Positions 1-8,022 of a DNA stretch of 51,053 bases are shown here, one piece after another. Every line of letters begins with the position of its first letter. Position 1 is the first letter of the stretch. The notes under the pieces were generated by a model. That model saw nothing but the letters and a program-made list of their open reading frames with translations. It was not told the DNA's origin and ran no database searches. Source of the DNA: Bacilli bacterium (GTDB taxonomy: Bacteria > Bacillota_I > Bacilli_A > RF39 > UBA660); contig CAAGHJ010000026.1 of NCBI GenBank assembly GCA_900769635.1, forward strand, positions 1-51,053, read 5' to 3'. A program made the translations under genes and the position numbers.

Positions 1-2
1 AT

Positions 3-1145
3 ACTTCTAAGAGTACGGGAGATAGTACGGGTATAGTAGGTAATAATGGTAATATTACTTTAAATTTAGTAGTTACTAATACTAGTAGTAGTTCTGTTAC
101 TGTTAAAGTAGGAACAGTAGCAGGATATGTTAAGGGAGGAGAGTTGCTACTCGGTAGTGGGCAAGAGGTTATACCGAAGAAAGTAACAGCTTCTGATTAT
201 ATTATGGGTTTAGATGATGGAACTACTGGAGACTCTGGTAGTGGAGTATATAAAATAGAACATAATGCAATACCAGCTGAAAGTAGTACTACAAGTGCGG
301 AGATACCAGCAGTAACTGATTATAGGTATTATGGCCCTAGTCCTAATAATTATATATGTTTAGATATGGAGGGAGAAAGTACTTGTCCTGATAAGCATTT
401 ATATAGAATAATAGGAAGTATATATGAAGAATTAGAAGATGTTAATAGATTAAAGGTAATAAAGGCAACACCACTAACTGATGGGACTACTAGTGCATTT
501 AGTTGGGATTACACTTCTAGTGGTATTTGGGCAACCCCAACTAACGGACATTATAGTAATAGTTTAACAAGTGGTAGTAGTTTAATGCAACTTTTAAATA
601 GTGGATTATGGTGGAATGGAAATAGTGGTAGTTATTATAGTAATAATGATACAGCAATTACGGTTAATTTTACTAATTATAAATTAAGTGATAAGGCAAA
701 AAGTTATATAACTTCTAGCAGATATTATTTGGTTGGTATAGACGCTGATGGTTATATGACACAAAAAATGTATCTAACGGAAAGAGAAAGTTTTATGTAT
801 GATGGTGAGTCGCCTTCTTATTGGGATGGGATGGTAGGACTTATGTATCCCAGTGATTATGGATATGCAGCAGGAAATAATTGTTTTTTAAATATTAATT
901 TAGACATTTATAATTTAAAGTGTAAAGATATTAATTGGCTATATAATTCACAAGACAATCAATGGTTTATATCATCAAATTGTACCGATATAGGTTATGC
1001 TTATTGTACTGATATAAATGGGATAAAAAGTTATATGTTTTTAAAAGATTATCCAGCAGCTGTATTCCCCACCTTCTACCTCACTTCTACTACTAGTATA
1101 ATAGATGGGGATGGTTCCCTTAATAATCCCTATATTTTAAAGTAA
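3..1145 (+). CDS. secreted Ser/Thr/Asn-rich surface protein, C-terminal part
   Basis: The reading frame is open from the left edge, so this is the C-terminal 380 residues of a longer protein; the TTG at 144 is internal and not a start. The protein is rich in Ser, Thr, Asn, Gly and Tyr, with beta-strand-like stretches and four or more cysteines (CLDMEGESTC, CFLN, CKDI, CTDI...YCTD), as expected for an exported protein. It ends in DGDGSLNNPYILK, a GxGxxxNPY tail seen by the writer in many uncharacterised exported or pilin-like proteins of uncultured Firmicutes (recollection, not searched). There is no C-terminal membrane segment or sorting signal. Function is unknown. A terminator follows within 45 bases, so it ends its transcript. 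Confidence 0.6.
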   Translation, partial: TSKSTGDSTGIVGNNGNITLNLVVTNTSSSSVTVKVGTVAGYVKGGELLLGSGQEVIPKKVTASDYIMGLDDGTTGDSGSGVYKIEHNAIPAESSTTSAEIPAVTDYRYYGPSPNNYICLDMEGESTCPDKHLYRIIGSIYEELEDVNRLKVIKATPLTDGTTSAFSWDYTSSGIWATPTNGHYSNSLTSGSSLMQLLNSGLWWNGNSGSYYSNNDTAITVNFTNYKLSDKAKSYITSSRYYLVGIDADGYMTQKMYLTERESFMYDGESPSYWDGMVGLMYPSDYGYAAGNNCFLNINLDIYNLKCKDINWLYNSQDNQWFISSNCTDIGYAYCTDINGIKSYMFLKDYPAAVFPTFYLTSTTSIIDGDGSLNNPYILK

Positions 1146-1186
1146 TATATATATTATATATACTACATACAATACATATACATACT

Positions 1187-1211
1187 AGGATATATCTATA
1201 TCCTTTTTCTT
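1187..1211 (+). terminator. intrinsic terminator after the partial surface gene
   Basis: AGGATATA pairs perfectly with TATATCCT around a two-base centre (1187-1204) and is followed by TTTTTCTT. Confidence 0.75.
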
Positions 1212-1224
1212 ATCTCTATACATA

Positions 1225-1238
1225 CCCCCAATAGGGCC
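1225..1238 (+). promoter_or_regulatory. CCCCC-AATA-GGGCC promoter-upstream element
   Basis: First of a set of short CCC-loop-GGG elements found upstream of several promoters in this window (others at 10701, 12377, 24877, 29244, 45670). Here GGG ends 59 bases before the -10 box at 1296. Function unknown; see findings. Confidence 0.5.
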
Positions 1239-1270
1239 TAAATTTAAAAAAACTTAACTAGATGCTAACT

Positions 1271-1301
1271 TTGAAAAAAATGGGAAATTGTGTGATATAA
1301 T
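1271..1301 (+). promoter_or_regulatory. promoter of the RecG-like gene
   Basis: TTGAAA (1271-1276) and TATAAT (1296-1301) separated by 19 bases, with an extended -10 (TGA directly before TATAAT). The -10 box lies downstream of a possible TTG start at 1288, which rules that start out and supports ATG 1330. Confidence 0.7.
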
Positions 1302-1329
1302 GGACTATATTAGAAAGGGAGTATGGAAT

Positions 1330-4248
1330 ATGTTAGAAAATTTACAGGGAATTGGTCCGAAAACGATAAATATGCTTAATATGATGGGGATTTATAATGT
1401 GCTTGATTTGATACGTTATTATCCTTGTAGGTATGATATTTTGAAGAGGAGTGATATTAGTAATCTTCGTAGTCGGGACAGGGTTGTTACGTCTGGGGTT
1501 ATTGATGGGCAGCCGACGATGATATTTATTACCGAGAAATTTAGGAAGATTATTTTTAGGGTGAATACGGGGAGTGGTATTCTGAATATTACGGTTTATA
1601 ATAGGAATAGTTTGTACAAGGATTTGGCACAGGGCAAGGTTGTGACGGTCATTGGTATATATGATAGGAGTAAGAATACGGTTATTGCTAGTAGTGTGAG
1701 GTTCGAGGAACTTCCGGTTAGTCCGAAGATTGACTCTGTATATAGGCTTTATAATGTGATGTCTAAGAAGGGATTTGAGAAGGTTCTTAAAAGTGGAATG
1801 GACTTTATCTTGAATGATAGTGATATGGATGTTGATAGTGATATTAATAGGGATATTGATAAGGATGGGGATAGAGATGTGGACAGGGAATTGGCTAGGG
1901 TGCTACAGGGGTCTTTACCGGACTTTATTATTGATAGGTATAATTTTTTGTCTGTAAGGAAGGCGATAGCTGAGGTGCATCATCCTAGTGACATTACGAT
2001 GCTTAAAAGGGCAAGGAAGAGGCTTAAATATGAGGAGATGTTTAATTATTTGATTCGGAACAGGTATCTTGCTAAGAGGATAAGAGATGGTAAGAGGTAC
2101 ATTAAGAGAAGGGATTTTTCGAAGGATGTTTATGGGTTTATAGAGAAAGCGGGGATAGTGCTTTCTACTAGCCAAAGGGAATGTATTGGGGAGATTTTGG
2201 GGGATTTTAATAGGACTGGTAGGATGTACAGGATGATTATGGGAGATAGGTTTAGTGGGAAGTTTTTGTGCGGGATGATGGGTTGTTATTTTAATTTTTT
2301 AGCGGGGCATAAGTGTGTTATTTTGGCTGGTAGTGACAGGGAATGTGAGTATGTGATGGGACGGATTGGGGAGATTGGGGAGAAGATGGGTATGAGGATT
2401 GGTGTTAGAGGGGGAATGGAACGGGACAGGGATAGGGAACGGGAGATGAAGGGGGATAGGAAGGGGAATTTGGTAAGTGCTAGTGATAGGGCTAGTGATA
2501 GGACTAGTGTTAGTGATAGGGATAATAAAGTGGGTAGTGAGATTGATGGGGTTTATAATGGGGGAGTTGATGGTTTGATTGGTGAGGAAATGGGTTATGG
2601 TGCTGGTGGTAGCAAGAGTGATATTGATTATGATTTGCTTGGCGAACTTAGGGGGGACGATAGTGGTAGAACCCGCAATAGCGTAAAGGATCAAAATGGA
2701 GGCTTTATTGGGGAGGCTATATATAATAAGGAAAGGGAAATGGTAAATGGGGATGTTGATGGGGTAGCTGAGGGGGCGGCTGAGGCGGATTTTTGGGGCG
2801 ATTTTGATGTGGTAATTTGCAACTGGAATTTGCTTAGGGCGGATATGAGTAAGAGTGATGTGGGGCTTTGTGTGGTTTATAGTGGTGCGAGGGGGCTTAT
2901 GGATTTTGGGGCTTTGCGGATTTTTATGGATTGCAAGGCGGATATTTTGTGTATTAGCGATGTGGCGATTTCCGAGAAGAGGGATGGGCTTCTTTATGAG
3001 GGGTTGGATGTTTCGAGGGTGAGTGCTGGTAATGGGATGCGTCCGGTTAGTGTGGATGTGCGGGTTTGCAAGGGCAAGGATAGGGATGCTGTGCTAAGGG
3101 ATATGGAGGCGTGCTTGGATAGGGGGCGTAGTGTGGTTGTTGTGCAGAGTGAGAGGGGGGGAAGTGGTAATGGAGTTGGTGATGGTGATGTGATTGAGGG
3201 TGTGCTTCGAGGCGTTAGTGGTAGTGAGATGGGAGAGATGGAGATTGGGTTTGGCGAGGCTCTTCAGGAGTGGTTTGGTGCGAGGAGTGAAGGGGATATT
3301 GATGGGGATGTTGATGGGGATATGGATAGGAATAGGAATGTGAATTTGAATGCGGATGTGGATGGGAATTTTGTAAGTGGAGATAGAAGTTTGGAAAGTG
3401 ATAGGAATTTAGAAAGTGTTAGAGATAAAAGTTTGGAAAGTGATAGAGATGGGGATAAATATAGGAATCTGGGAAGTGATAGGAATAGCGATAGGGTAGT
3501 TTTACAAACTGGGAATGATAGTGATAAGGGGATACTTCTTAGGGAAATTGGGGAATTTATAAGTGGTAAGGCGAGGATTTTGCTTATTTCTAGTGAGGAA
3601 TTTGATTGGTTAGATAGTAGAGGGATGGTTGAGGATATTATTTGTGATGGGAATATGGAGATGCTAGTGATTGATGGGGGAGAGGAGTATAGTTTGGCTA
3701 GGTTGCACGGGTACAGGTGTATGATGGCTGGGAATGATGGGAAGTTAAAGAGGGATTGGAATGGAAATGGGAAATTGATGAATAAAGAAGTAATGGGTGA
3801 AGAAATAAAGAATGGAATAAAAAATGAAAAAAATGACTCAAATTTAGAAAGAACTGGAACAAATTTAGAAAATAAGATAGAAGAAAAAATTGAAATAAGA
3901 AATTTTTATAATAGAGAAAGTGATTTAATCGAAGAAAAGGGTATTAATGATTTGGATAAAGTTAGCAAAGAAAAAAGGAATATGATTTTTGATATTATTT
4001 TGAATGATAATGAGAAGGATTTGGAATTTTTTGAGAATGTTATGAATGGTTTTGTGATTAGTGATTATGATTTTATGTATAAGGGGAATGAGGAATTTGA
4101 TTGGGTTAGACGAGGAGCTGGGGGGATGTTTATCTGCAATGTTAAGAAGGACTTTAATATGATGGAAAGGGTTAAAGATGATGTGGATAAGTATTTTGAG
4201 TTGTTTCTTGATAACAGTACTTGGTCAGAAAAGGTGCTTAGGGGGTAG
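1330..4248 (+). CDS. RecG-family protein with all helicase motifs eroded
   Basis: 972 residues, against about 680 for RecG. The N-terminal wedge/OB region is recognisable (LQGIGPKTINML near residue 3, YYPCRYD near 30, then KRARKRLKYEEM before the helicase part). The helicase domains still align in order but the motifs are gone: Walker A GDVGSGKT reads GDRFSGKF (residues 305-312), the DEQHRFG box reads YSGARGLMDFG (near 515), TATPIPRT reads SDVAISEK, and the RGRVGR region reads LARLHGYRC (near 790). The neighbouring YGDLDVS reads YEGLDVS, which fixes the alignment. D/R/N/G-rich low-complexity inserts sit around residues 360-490, 645-730 and 810-870. The frame is intact, with ATG at 1330 and AAAGGGAG at 1314-1321. 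RecG normally remodels stalled replication forks; this one is predicted not to hydrolyse ATP. It could be a fast-evolving pseudoenzyme or a decaying gene not yet interrupted. Family assignment is firm, activity loss is inferred. Confidence 0.82.
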   Translation: MLENLQGIGPKTINMLNMMGIYNVLDLIRYYPCRYDILKRSDISNLRSRDRVVTSGVIDGQPTMIFITEKFRKIIFRVNTGSGILNITVYNRNSLYKDLAQGKVVTVIGIYDRSKNTVIASSVRFEELPVSPKIDSVYRLYNVMSKKGFEKVLKSGMDFILNDSDMDVDSDINRDIDKDGDRDVDRELARVLQGSLPDFIIDRYNFLSVRKAIAEVHHPSDITMLKRARKRLKYEEMFNYLIRNRYLAKRIRDGKRYIKRRDFSKDVYGFIEKAGIVLSTSQRECIGEILGDFNRTGRMYRMIMGDRFSGKFLCGMMGCYFNFLAGHKCVILAGSDRECEYVMGRIGEIGEKMGMRIGVRGGMERDRDREREMKGDRKGNLVSASDRASDRTSVSDRDNKVGSEIDGVYNGGVDGLIGEEMGYGAGGSKSDIDYDLLGELRGDDSGRTRNSVKDQNGGFIGEAIYNKEREMVNGDVDGVAEGAAEADFWGDFDVVICNWNLLRADMSKSDVGLCVVYSGARGLMDFGALRIFMDCKADILCISDVAISEKRDGLLYEGLDVSRVSAGNGMRPVSVDVRVCKGKDRDAVLRDMEACLDRGRSVVVVQSERGGSGNGVGDGDVIEGVLRGVSGSEMGEMEIGFGEALQEWFGARSEGDIDGDVDGDMDRNRNVNLNADVDGNFVSGDRSLESDRNLESVRDKSLESDRDGDKYRNLGSDRNSDRVVLQTGNDSDKGILLREIGEFISGKARILLISSEEFDWLDSRGMVEDIICDGNMEMLVIDGGEEYSLARLHGYRCMMAGNDGKLKRDWNGNGKLMNKEVMGEEIKNGIKNEKNDSNLERTGTNLENKIEEKIEIRNFYNRESDLIEEKGINDLDKVSKEKRNMIFDIILNDNEKDLEFFENVMNGFVISDYDFMYKGNEEFDWVRRGAGGMFICNVKKDFNMMERVKDDVDKYFELFLDNSTWSEKVLRG

Positions 4249-4411
4249 AAAAGTTGGGGGTGTAAATGAGTGTAAACTGAATTATGGATAGTAAATAACG
4301 AAAATGGGCGAAAATGCCCGAAAAATGGGGGTTTTTATGAGAAATTTTGTAATACTGAATATGATTGGTTTACACTTTTGTGAAAAAATATGTAAAGTTT
4401 TATAAAAGGGG
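4249..4411. other. intergenic stretch with short G/C hairpins
   Basis: No gene seen. GGGC (4306-4309) pairs with GCCC (4316-4319); alternatively CCC at 4317 pairs with GGG at 4327-4331 followed by TTTTT, which could act as a weak terminator for the RecG-like gene. The next promoter begins at 4412. Confidence 0.4.
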
Positions 4412-4440
4412 TTGCAAAAAATGTAAATCTGTATTATGAT
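4412..4440 (+). promoter_or_regulatory. promoter of the small RNA gene
   Basis: TTGCAA (4412-4417), a 17-base spacer, then TATGAT (4435-4440). It predicts a transcript start at about G4447, exactly the first base of the first RNA hairpin. Confidence 0.7.
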
Positions 4441-4446
4441 TAATAT

Positions 4447-4538
4447 GTCATAAGAGATTATGACACACTCGCTACGATAAAAGTTGTAGGAGTGTTTCAA
4501 CCAAAACCCCCTGAAGAGAGCGAAAGCTCTCATTTTTG
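4447..4538 (+). ncRNA. candidate small RNA, about 92 nt, three hairpins
   Basis: A self-contained transcription unit: promoter at 4412-4440, start near 4447, intrinsic terminator at the end. Hairpin 1 is GTCATAA / TTATGAC with a GAGA loop (4447-4464). Hairpin 2 starts directly after it: ACACTC / GAGTGT (4465-4470, 4490-4495) with an inner CTACGA / TTGTAG stem (one G-U) and a six-base loop. An unpaired C-rich segment follows (ACCCCC around 4506-4511), then GAGAGC-GAAA-GCTCTC (4516-4531) and a T tract. It contains no plausible ORF. It does not resemble tmRNA, RNase P RNA, SRP RNA or a T-box. The exposed C run resembles the seed of Firmicutes trans-acting sRNAs that bind G-rich ribosome binding sites (inference). 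The mobile island starts immediately downstream. Confidence 0.65.
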
Positions 4539-4540
4539 TT
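4516..4540 (+). terminator. terminator of the small RNA gene
   Basis: Perfect 6-bp stem GAGAGC/GCTCTC with a GAAA tetraloop (4516-4531), followed by ATTTTTGTTT. Confidence 0.85.
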
Positions 4541-4571
4541 TGTATTAAAGGGTTTTAGACCTATTAAGTAA

Positions 4572-4595
4572 TTTTAGGTACACTTTTAGGTACAC
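4572..4595. repeat. exact 12-bp tandem repeat at the left border of the island
   Basis: TTTTAGGTACAC occurs twice back to back (4572-4583 and 4584-4595), 35 bases after the small RNA terminator and just before base composition turns A-rich. Tandem short repeats of this kind are common as integrase arm or core sites; a remnant attachment site is a plausible reading, given the truncated integrase at 9500-10239. Confidence 0.5.
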
Positions 4596-4719
4596 AAAAT
4601 TAAAATAAGTTAATGTTTTTTGACCAATCTATTGAAAATTTATGTTTTTTTATTAATTTTGTCAAAGATATAAAATCTAAGAAATTGTGCTTTAAAATTT
4701 CTTTTTTATTTGTATAATA

Positions 4720-4748
4720 CTGACAAATAAGAACTTTTTTGTTATAAT
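4720..4748 (+). promoter_or_regulatory. promoter of the fic-nSTAND-OLD genes
   Basis: CTGACA (4720-4725), 17-base spacer, TATAAT (4743-4748). Ribosome binding site GGAGG at 4758-4762 lies 7 bases before the fic ATG. Confidence 0.7.
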
Positions 4749-4769
4749 GTTATTAGTGGAGGTGCTAAG

Positions 4770-5618
4770 ATGTCCGAGAGAGAATTAGATTCAAGTATAA
4801 ATGATTATATTGAAACAGAAACACCTAAAAATTATGTAAAACAACAAGAGTGGGATATGGCTATAGGACTTCAAGAAGTTGATAACTTAAAACCATCTAA
4901 GTATTTAGAAAAGTTGTTACAAGAAAATGTAACAGGTGAAAAAACAATTTATGAAGTAGAACATGAATTGAAACAATATTATGTAGAAAAAGATAAAAAA
5001 GATAAAACAATTCAAGATGAATTTGAATGTGATTTAGTTTCTACTAGGATAGTTCAATTATTAGAAGAAGATAATTTTGAATTATCAGTAGATTATATAA
5101 AATATATTCATGAGTATTTATTTAAAGATGTTTATGAATTTGCAGGAGAATTTAGAAAAGTAGATTTTTCTAAACATGAAAGAATTTTAAATAATGATTC
5201 AGTTGCTTATGGTGATTGTAAATTTTTAGAACAGTCATTAGATTATGATATATCATTAGAAAAAAATAAAAAATATGATGAAATGAATATTGTTGATGTA
5301 ATTAATAATATAACTAACTTTTCTTCAAGCATATGGCAAATACATTCTTTTAGAGAAGGTAATACTAGAACTACAGCATTATTTATAGAAAAGTATTTAG
5401 TATCACTTGGATATTATGTAGATAATACTTTATTTAAAGATAAATCAGTATATTTTAGAAATGCATTAGTAAGAAGTAATTATTTTAATAATTATTTAAA
5501 TATAAAAGAAGATAATAGTTTCTTAATTAAATTTTATGAAAATTTATTATTAGGTAAGAATAATAATCTACATTCAAAAGATTTAATTGTAGAAGAATTA
5601 TTTAATAAAGAGAATTAA
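4770..5618 (+). CDS. Fic/Doc-family protein with VbhA-like N-terminal domain
   Basis: 282 residues. The Fic catalytic loop is HSFREGNTR at residues 192-200, matching HxFx(D/E)GNxR with all key residues present, so AMPylation or a related nucleotide transfer to a target protein is expected. Residues about 20-75 (EWDMAIGLQEVDNLKPSKYL and on to an LKQYY end) resemble the small VbhA-type antitoxin domain, so toxin and inhibitor may be fused in one chain. It opens the island and has its own promoter and a GGAGG site. Codons are A-rich, unlike the T/G-rich genes on either side, which supports transfer. A damaged second copy of its 3' half lies at 10240-10495. It may be a toxin-antitoxin unit or part of the defence set with the next two genes; that link is inferred from position. 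Confidence 0.85.
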   Translation: MSERELDSSINDYIETETPKNYVKQQEWDMAIGLQEVDNLKPSKYLEKLLQENVTGEKTIYEVEHELKQYYVEKDKKDKTIQDEFECDLVSTRIVQLLEEDNFELSVDYIKYIHEYLFKDVYEFAGEFRKVDFSKHERILNNDSVAYGDCKFLEQSLDYDISLEKNKKYDEMNIVDVINNITNFSSSIWQIHSFREGNTRTTALFIEKYLVSLGYYVDNTLFKDKSVYFRNALVRSNYFNNYLNIKEDNSFLIKFYENLLLGKNNNLHSKDLIVEELFNKEN

Positions 5619-5700
5619 AAAAGAGGCGCTAGTACAGGCTTATTAATTTAATAGGTTTTTGTAGTGGCACTTTTTTAGTAGTAAGGAAGTGGAATATAAC

Positions 5701-8019
5701 ATGAAATATAATTTAGATGTACTTAGCCCATTAGAGTTTGAAAAACTATCAAGAGACTTTATTTCCAAAAAACTTAGCATGGAATTTAAAATCTTTAAAC
5801 CTGGAAGAGATAGTGGAATAGATTTAAGAAATAAAGAAAATGGCATAATATGTCAGTGTAAACATATTCAAAAATTTTCTGATTTGAAATCAAATTTGAA
5901 AAAAGAAGTAGAAAAATTACCGAATATTAAGGATTTAAAAAAATATTATTTGATTGTTTCAGCAAAATTAACACCTGCAAATGAGAATGCTATAATTGAA
6001 ATGTTTGATAAATATATTACTTCATCAGAACAGATAATTAGTTATAATGAAATAGAACAGTTTTTGGATGATGACAAAAATATAGCTATTTTGAAGAAAA
6101 ACTCTAAATTGTGGCTTACTTCATATAAAATTATTGAAATGTTTGAGCAAAAATATATTGATTTTGAAATTTCAAATCTATTAAAACATATTACAACAAA
6201 TATGGATTATTTTGTGGAGACAGGAATTTTTAAGGAATGCTACGAGAAATTAAATAATGATAGATTGTTGATAATAAGCGGCTCGCCAGGAGTGGGGAAA
6301 ACAATTAACTCTAATATGTTGGTAGCAAAAATGATAGCATGTAATCCAGCTTTAAAATTAAAAACAATTCTTGGCTCGAATTACAAAGAACTTATACAAT
6401 CTTTTAATAAAGATGATTACGAAATAATAATATTGGACGATTTTTTAGGACAAAGTTATTTAGAGAAGAATAACGATGAAATTAATGAAATAATTTCAAT
6501 TATAGAATATGCTAAAGGTAATCCTAAAAAGTATTTGATTCTTAATTCAAGATTAAATGTTCTAAGTGATGTAAAAATAAAGAATGAAAAATTTTCAAGA
6601 ATACTAGATTTGTTAGATAATAATAATTATATGATAGATATGGATAATATTACACTTTTAGAAAAGGCTGAAATTTTATTTAATTTGCACTATTTTAATA
6701 AGGTTCCTGTCAGTTTTTATGAAGAATTAAAGAAAGATTATTTTTGGAAACCGCGTTATGAAGCAATTATTACTAATAATAATTACAATACACGAATTAT
6801 TGAATATTGTGTTTTAAATTATAAAAAAGATAATATTACTTTTGATAAGTATTTTGACTATATAATGGAAAATTTAAAAAATCCAAGACAAGTATGGCAT
6901 AAACAATTTTTACAATTAACTAATGAGGAAATTTCATACTTACATTCGATGTATTCAATAAATACAACTAATGTTTCAAGGCATGTATTAAAAGAGTGTT
7001 ATGAAAACATTATAAAAAAAAGAGGTTTTGATACAGAAAAAAATAATTTTAATAATATAACTGAAAGGTTATCTGACAATATAATAACACAAAAAATAAT
7101 AGATCAAAATTATGTAATGAATACTATTAATCCATCAGTAAATGATTATATTATGAATAATTTAAAGGATAATTTAGTAGAGCTTGAAAAAATGGCTGAT
7201 GAATGTATTTATATTGAACAATTTATTAATTTAGTAAATTTAAATACTTCTTTACTTCAAAATATTGATATTGATATATTAAATTTGAAATCATTTAACA
7301 ATGAATTTGATAATAAATTACTTTATTTAATTGAAAAATATAATTGGTGTAATACTAATGTTAGAGATTATTTTTTAAATGTTTTAAATAATTATAATTC
7401 TAGCCAAAGTTCAATAATTTTAAGAATATTATCATCTAATAAACTTGTGGAATTTTATGAGTTAAAAAAATATGTTTTAGATGTTAATTACATTAAAGAA
7501 TTATTAAACGATTCAGATAATTATTATATTAAAAATTTTATTGAGTATCTTGATGATCTTATAAGCGACTCTAATGAAGATATGAATGAATTTTTAAATA
7601 ATATTTATTCGGAATTTACACCTATAATTGAATCAAAAATAGAAGATAGTATTTATGAGGATATTTGTACTAATATTGATGATATTGTTCAATCAAATGA
7701 AGAACAGATTGAATATGAAATGGTAGATGATGAATATGTTGTTAAAAATTTGTCTGAGATTCAGGATGTAATTGTTGACGAATTAAATCATGTAATAGAA
7801 AACAGAATTAATGATGAAATAGACAATTATTTATTATATAAAATTGAATTTAAAAATATTAATGTCAATGTAGAAAATTGTTATGATTATTCATATATAG
7901 AACAAAGTATTATCGATCATGTTCGAAGTTTAAATAATAAATCTGGTAAAAATGATGAATCTTGTGAATCTTATTCTATTCACGATGTGTTTTTACAAAA
8001 TTATAATTGGGAGGATTAA
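5701..8019 (+). CDS. Mrr-type nuclease fused to nSTAND3 NTPase (candidate defence protein)
   Basis: 772 residues from ATG 5701, chosen because AAGGAAG at 5683-5689 suits it; a GTG at 5689 overlaps that site. Residues 1-110 look like a restriction-endonuclease fold of the Mrr type: D41 in DSGIDLR and Q52-x-K54 in CQCKH form the expected D...QxK signature. Next comes a P-loop NTPase: GSPGVGKT near residue 194 and Walker B IIILDDFLGQ near 246; the DDFLGQ sequence is characteristic of the nSTAND3 group. The C-terminal 400 residues are acidic, Asn/Ile-rich and helical, a likely sensor region. STAND NTPases in bacteria commonly bind an invader protein, oligomerise and switch on the attached effector, here DNA cleavage (family knowledge). 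The next gene starts 3 bases after its stop, so the two are co-translated. Confidence 0.75.
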   Translation: MKYNLDVLSPLEFEKLSRDFISKKLSMEFKIFKPGRDSGIDLRNKENGIICQCKHIQKFSDLKSNLKKEVEKLPNIKDLKKYYLIVSAKLTPANENAIIEMFDKYITSSEQIISYNEIEQFLDDDKNIAILKKNSKLWLTSYKIIEMFEQKYIDFEISNLLKHITTNMDYFVETGIFKECYEKLNNDRLLIISGSPGVGKTINSNMLVAKMIACNPALKLKTILGSNYKELIQSFNKDDYEIIILDDFLGQSYLEKNNDEINEIISIIEYAKGNPKKYLILNSRLNVLSDVKIKNEKFSRILDLLDNNNYMIDMDNITLLEKAEILFNLHYFNKVPVSFYEELKKDYFWKPRYEAIITNNNYNTRIIEYCVLNYKKDNITFDKYFDYIMENLKNPRQVWHKQFLQLTNEEISYLHSMYSINTTNVSRHVLKECYENIIKKRGFDTEKNNFNNITERLSDNIITQKIIDQNYVMNTINPSVNDYIMNNLKDNLVELEKMADECIYIEQFINLVNLNTSLLQNIDIDILNLKSFNNEFDNKLLYLIEKYNWCNTNVRDYFLNVLNNYNSSQSSIILRILSSNKLVEFYELKKYVLDVNYIKELLNDSDNYYIKNFIEYLDDLISDSNEDMNEFLNNIYSEFTPIIESKIEDSIYEDICTNIDDIVQSNEEQIEYEMVDDEYVVKNLSEIQDVIVDELNHVIENRINDEIDNYLLYKIEFKNINVNVENCYDYSYIEQSIIDHVRSLNNKSGKNDESCESYSIHDVFLQNYNWED

Positions 8020-8022
8020 AGT

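Noticed and set aside
144..146. TTG at 144 as the start of the first gene
   Set aside because: The frame is open back to the window edge and continues the same Ser/Thr-rich composition, so the codon is internal.
1288..1290. TTG at 1288 as start of the RecG-like gene
   Set aside because: It lies upstream of the -10 box at 1296; ATG 1330 has a good ribosome binding site.
2299..2694. Long minus-strand open frame inside the RecG-like gene
   Set aside because: It is the shadow of a G-rich, stop-poor coding strand; the translation is Thr/Pro/Ile-rich and has no ribosome binding site or family resemblance.
4447..4538. Small RNA as a tracrRNA or type III toxin-antitoxin RNA
   Set aside because: No cas9 or CRISPR repeats in the window, and no tandem repeats as in type III antitoxins.
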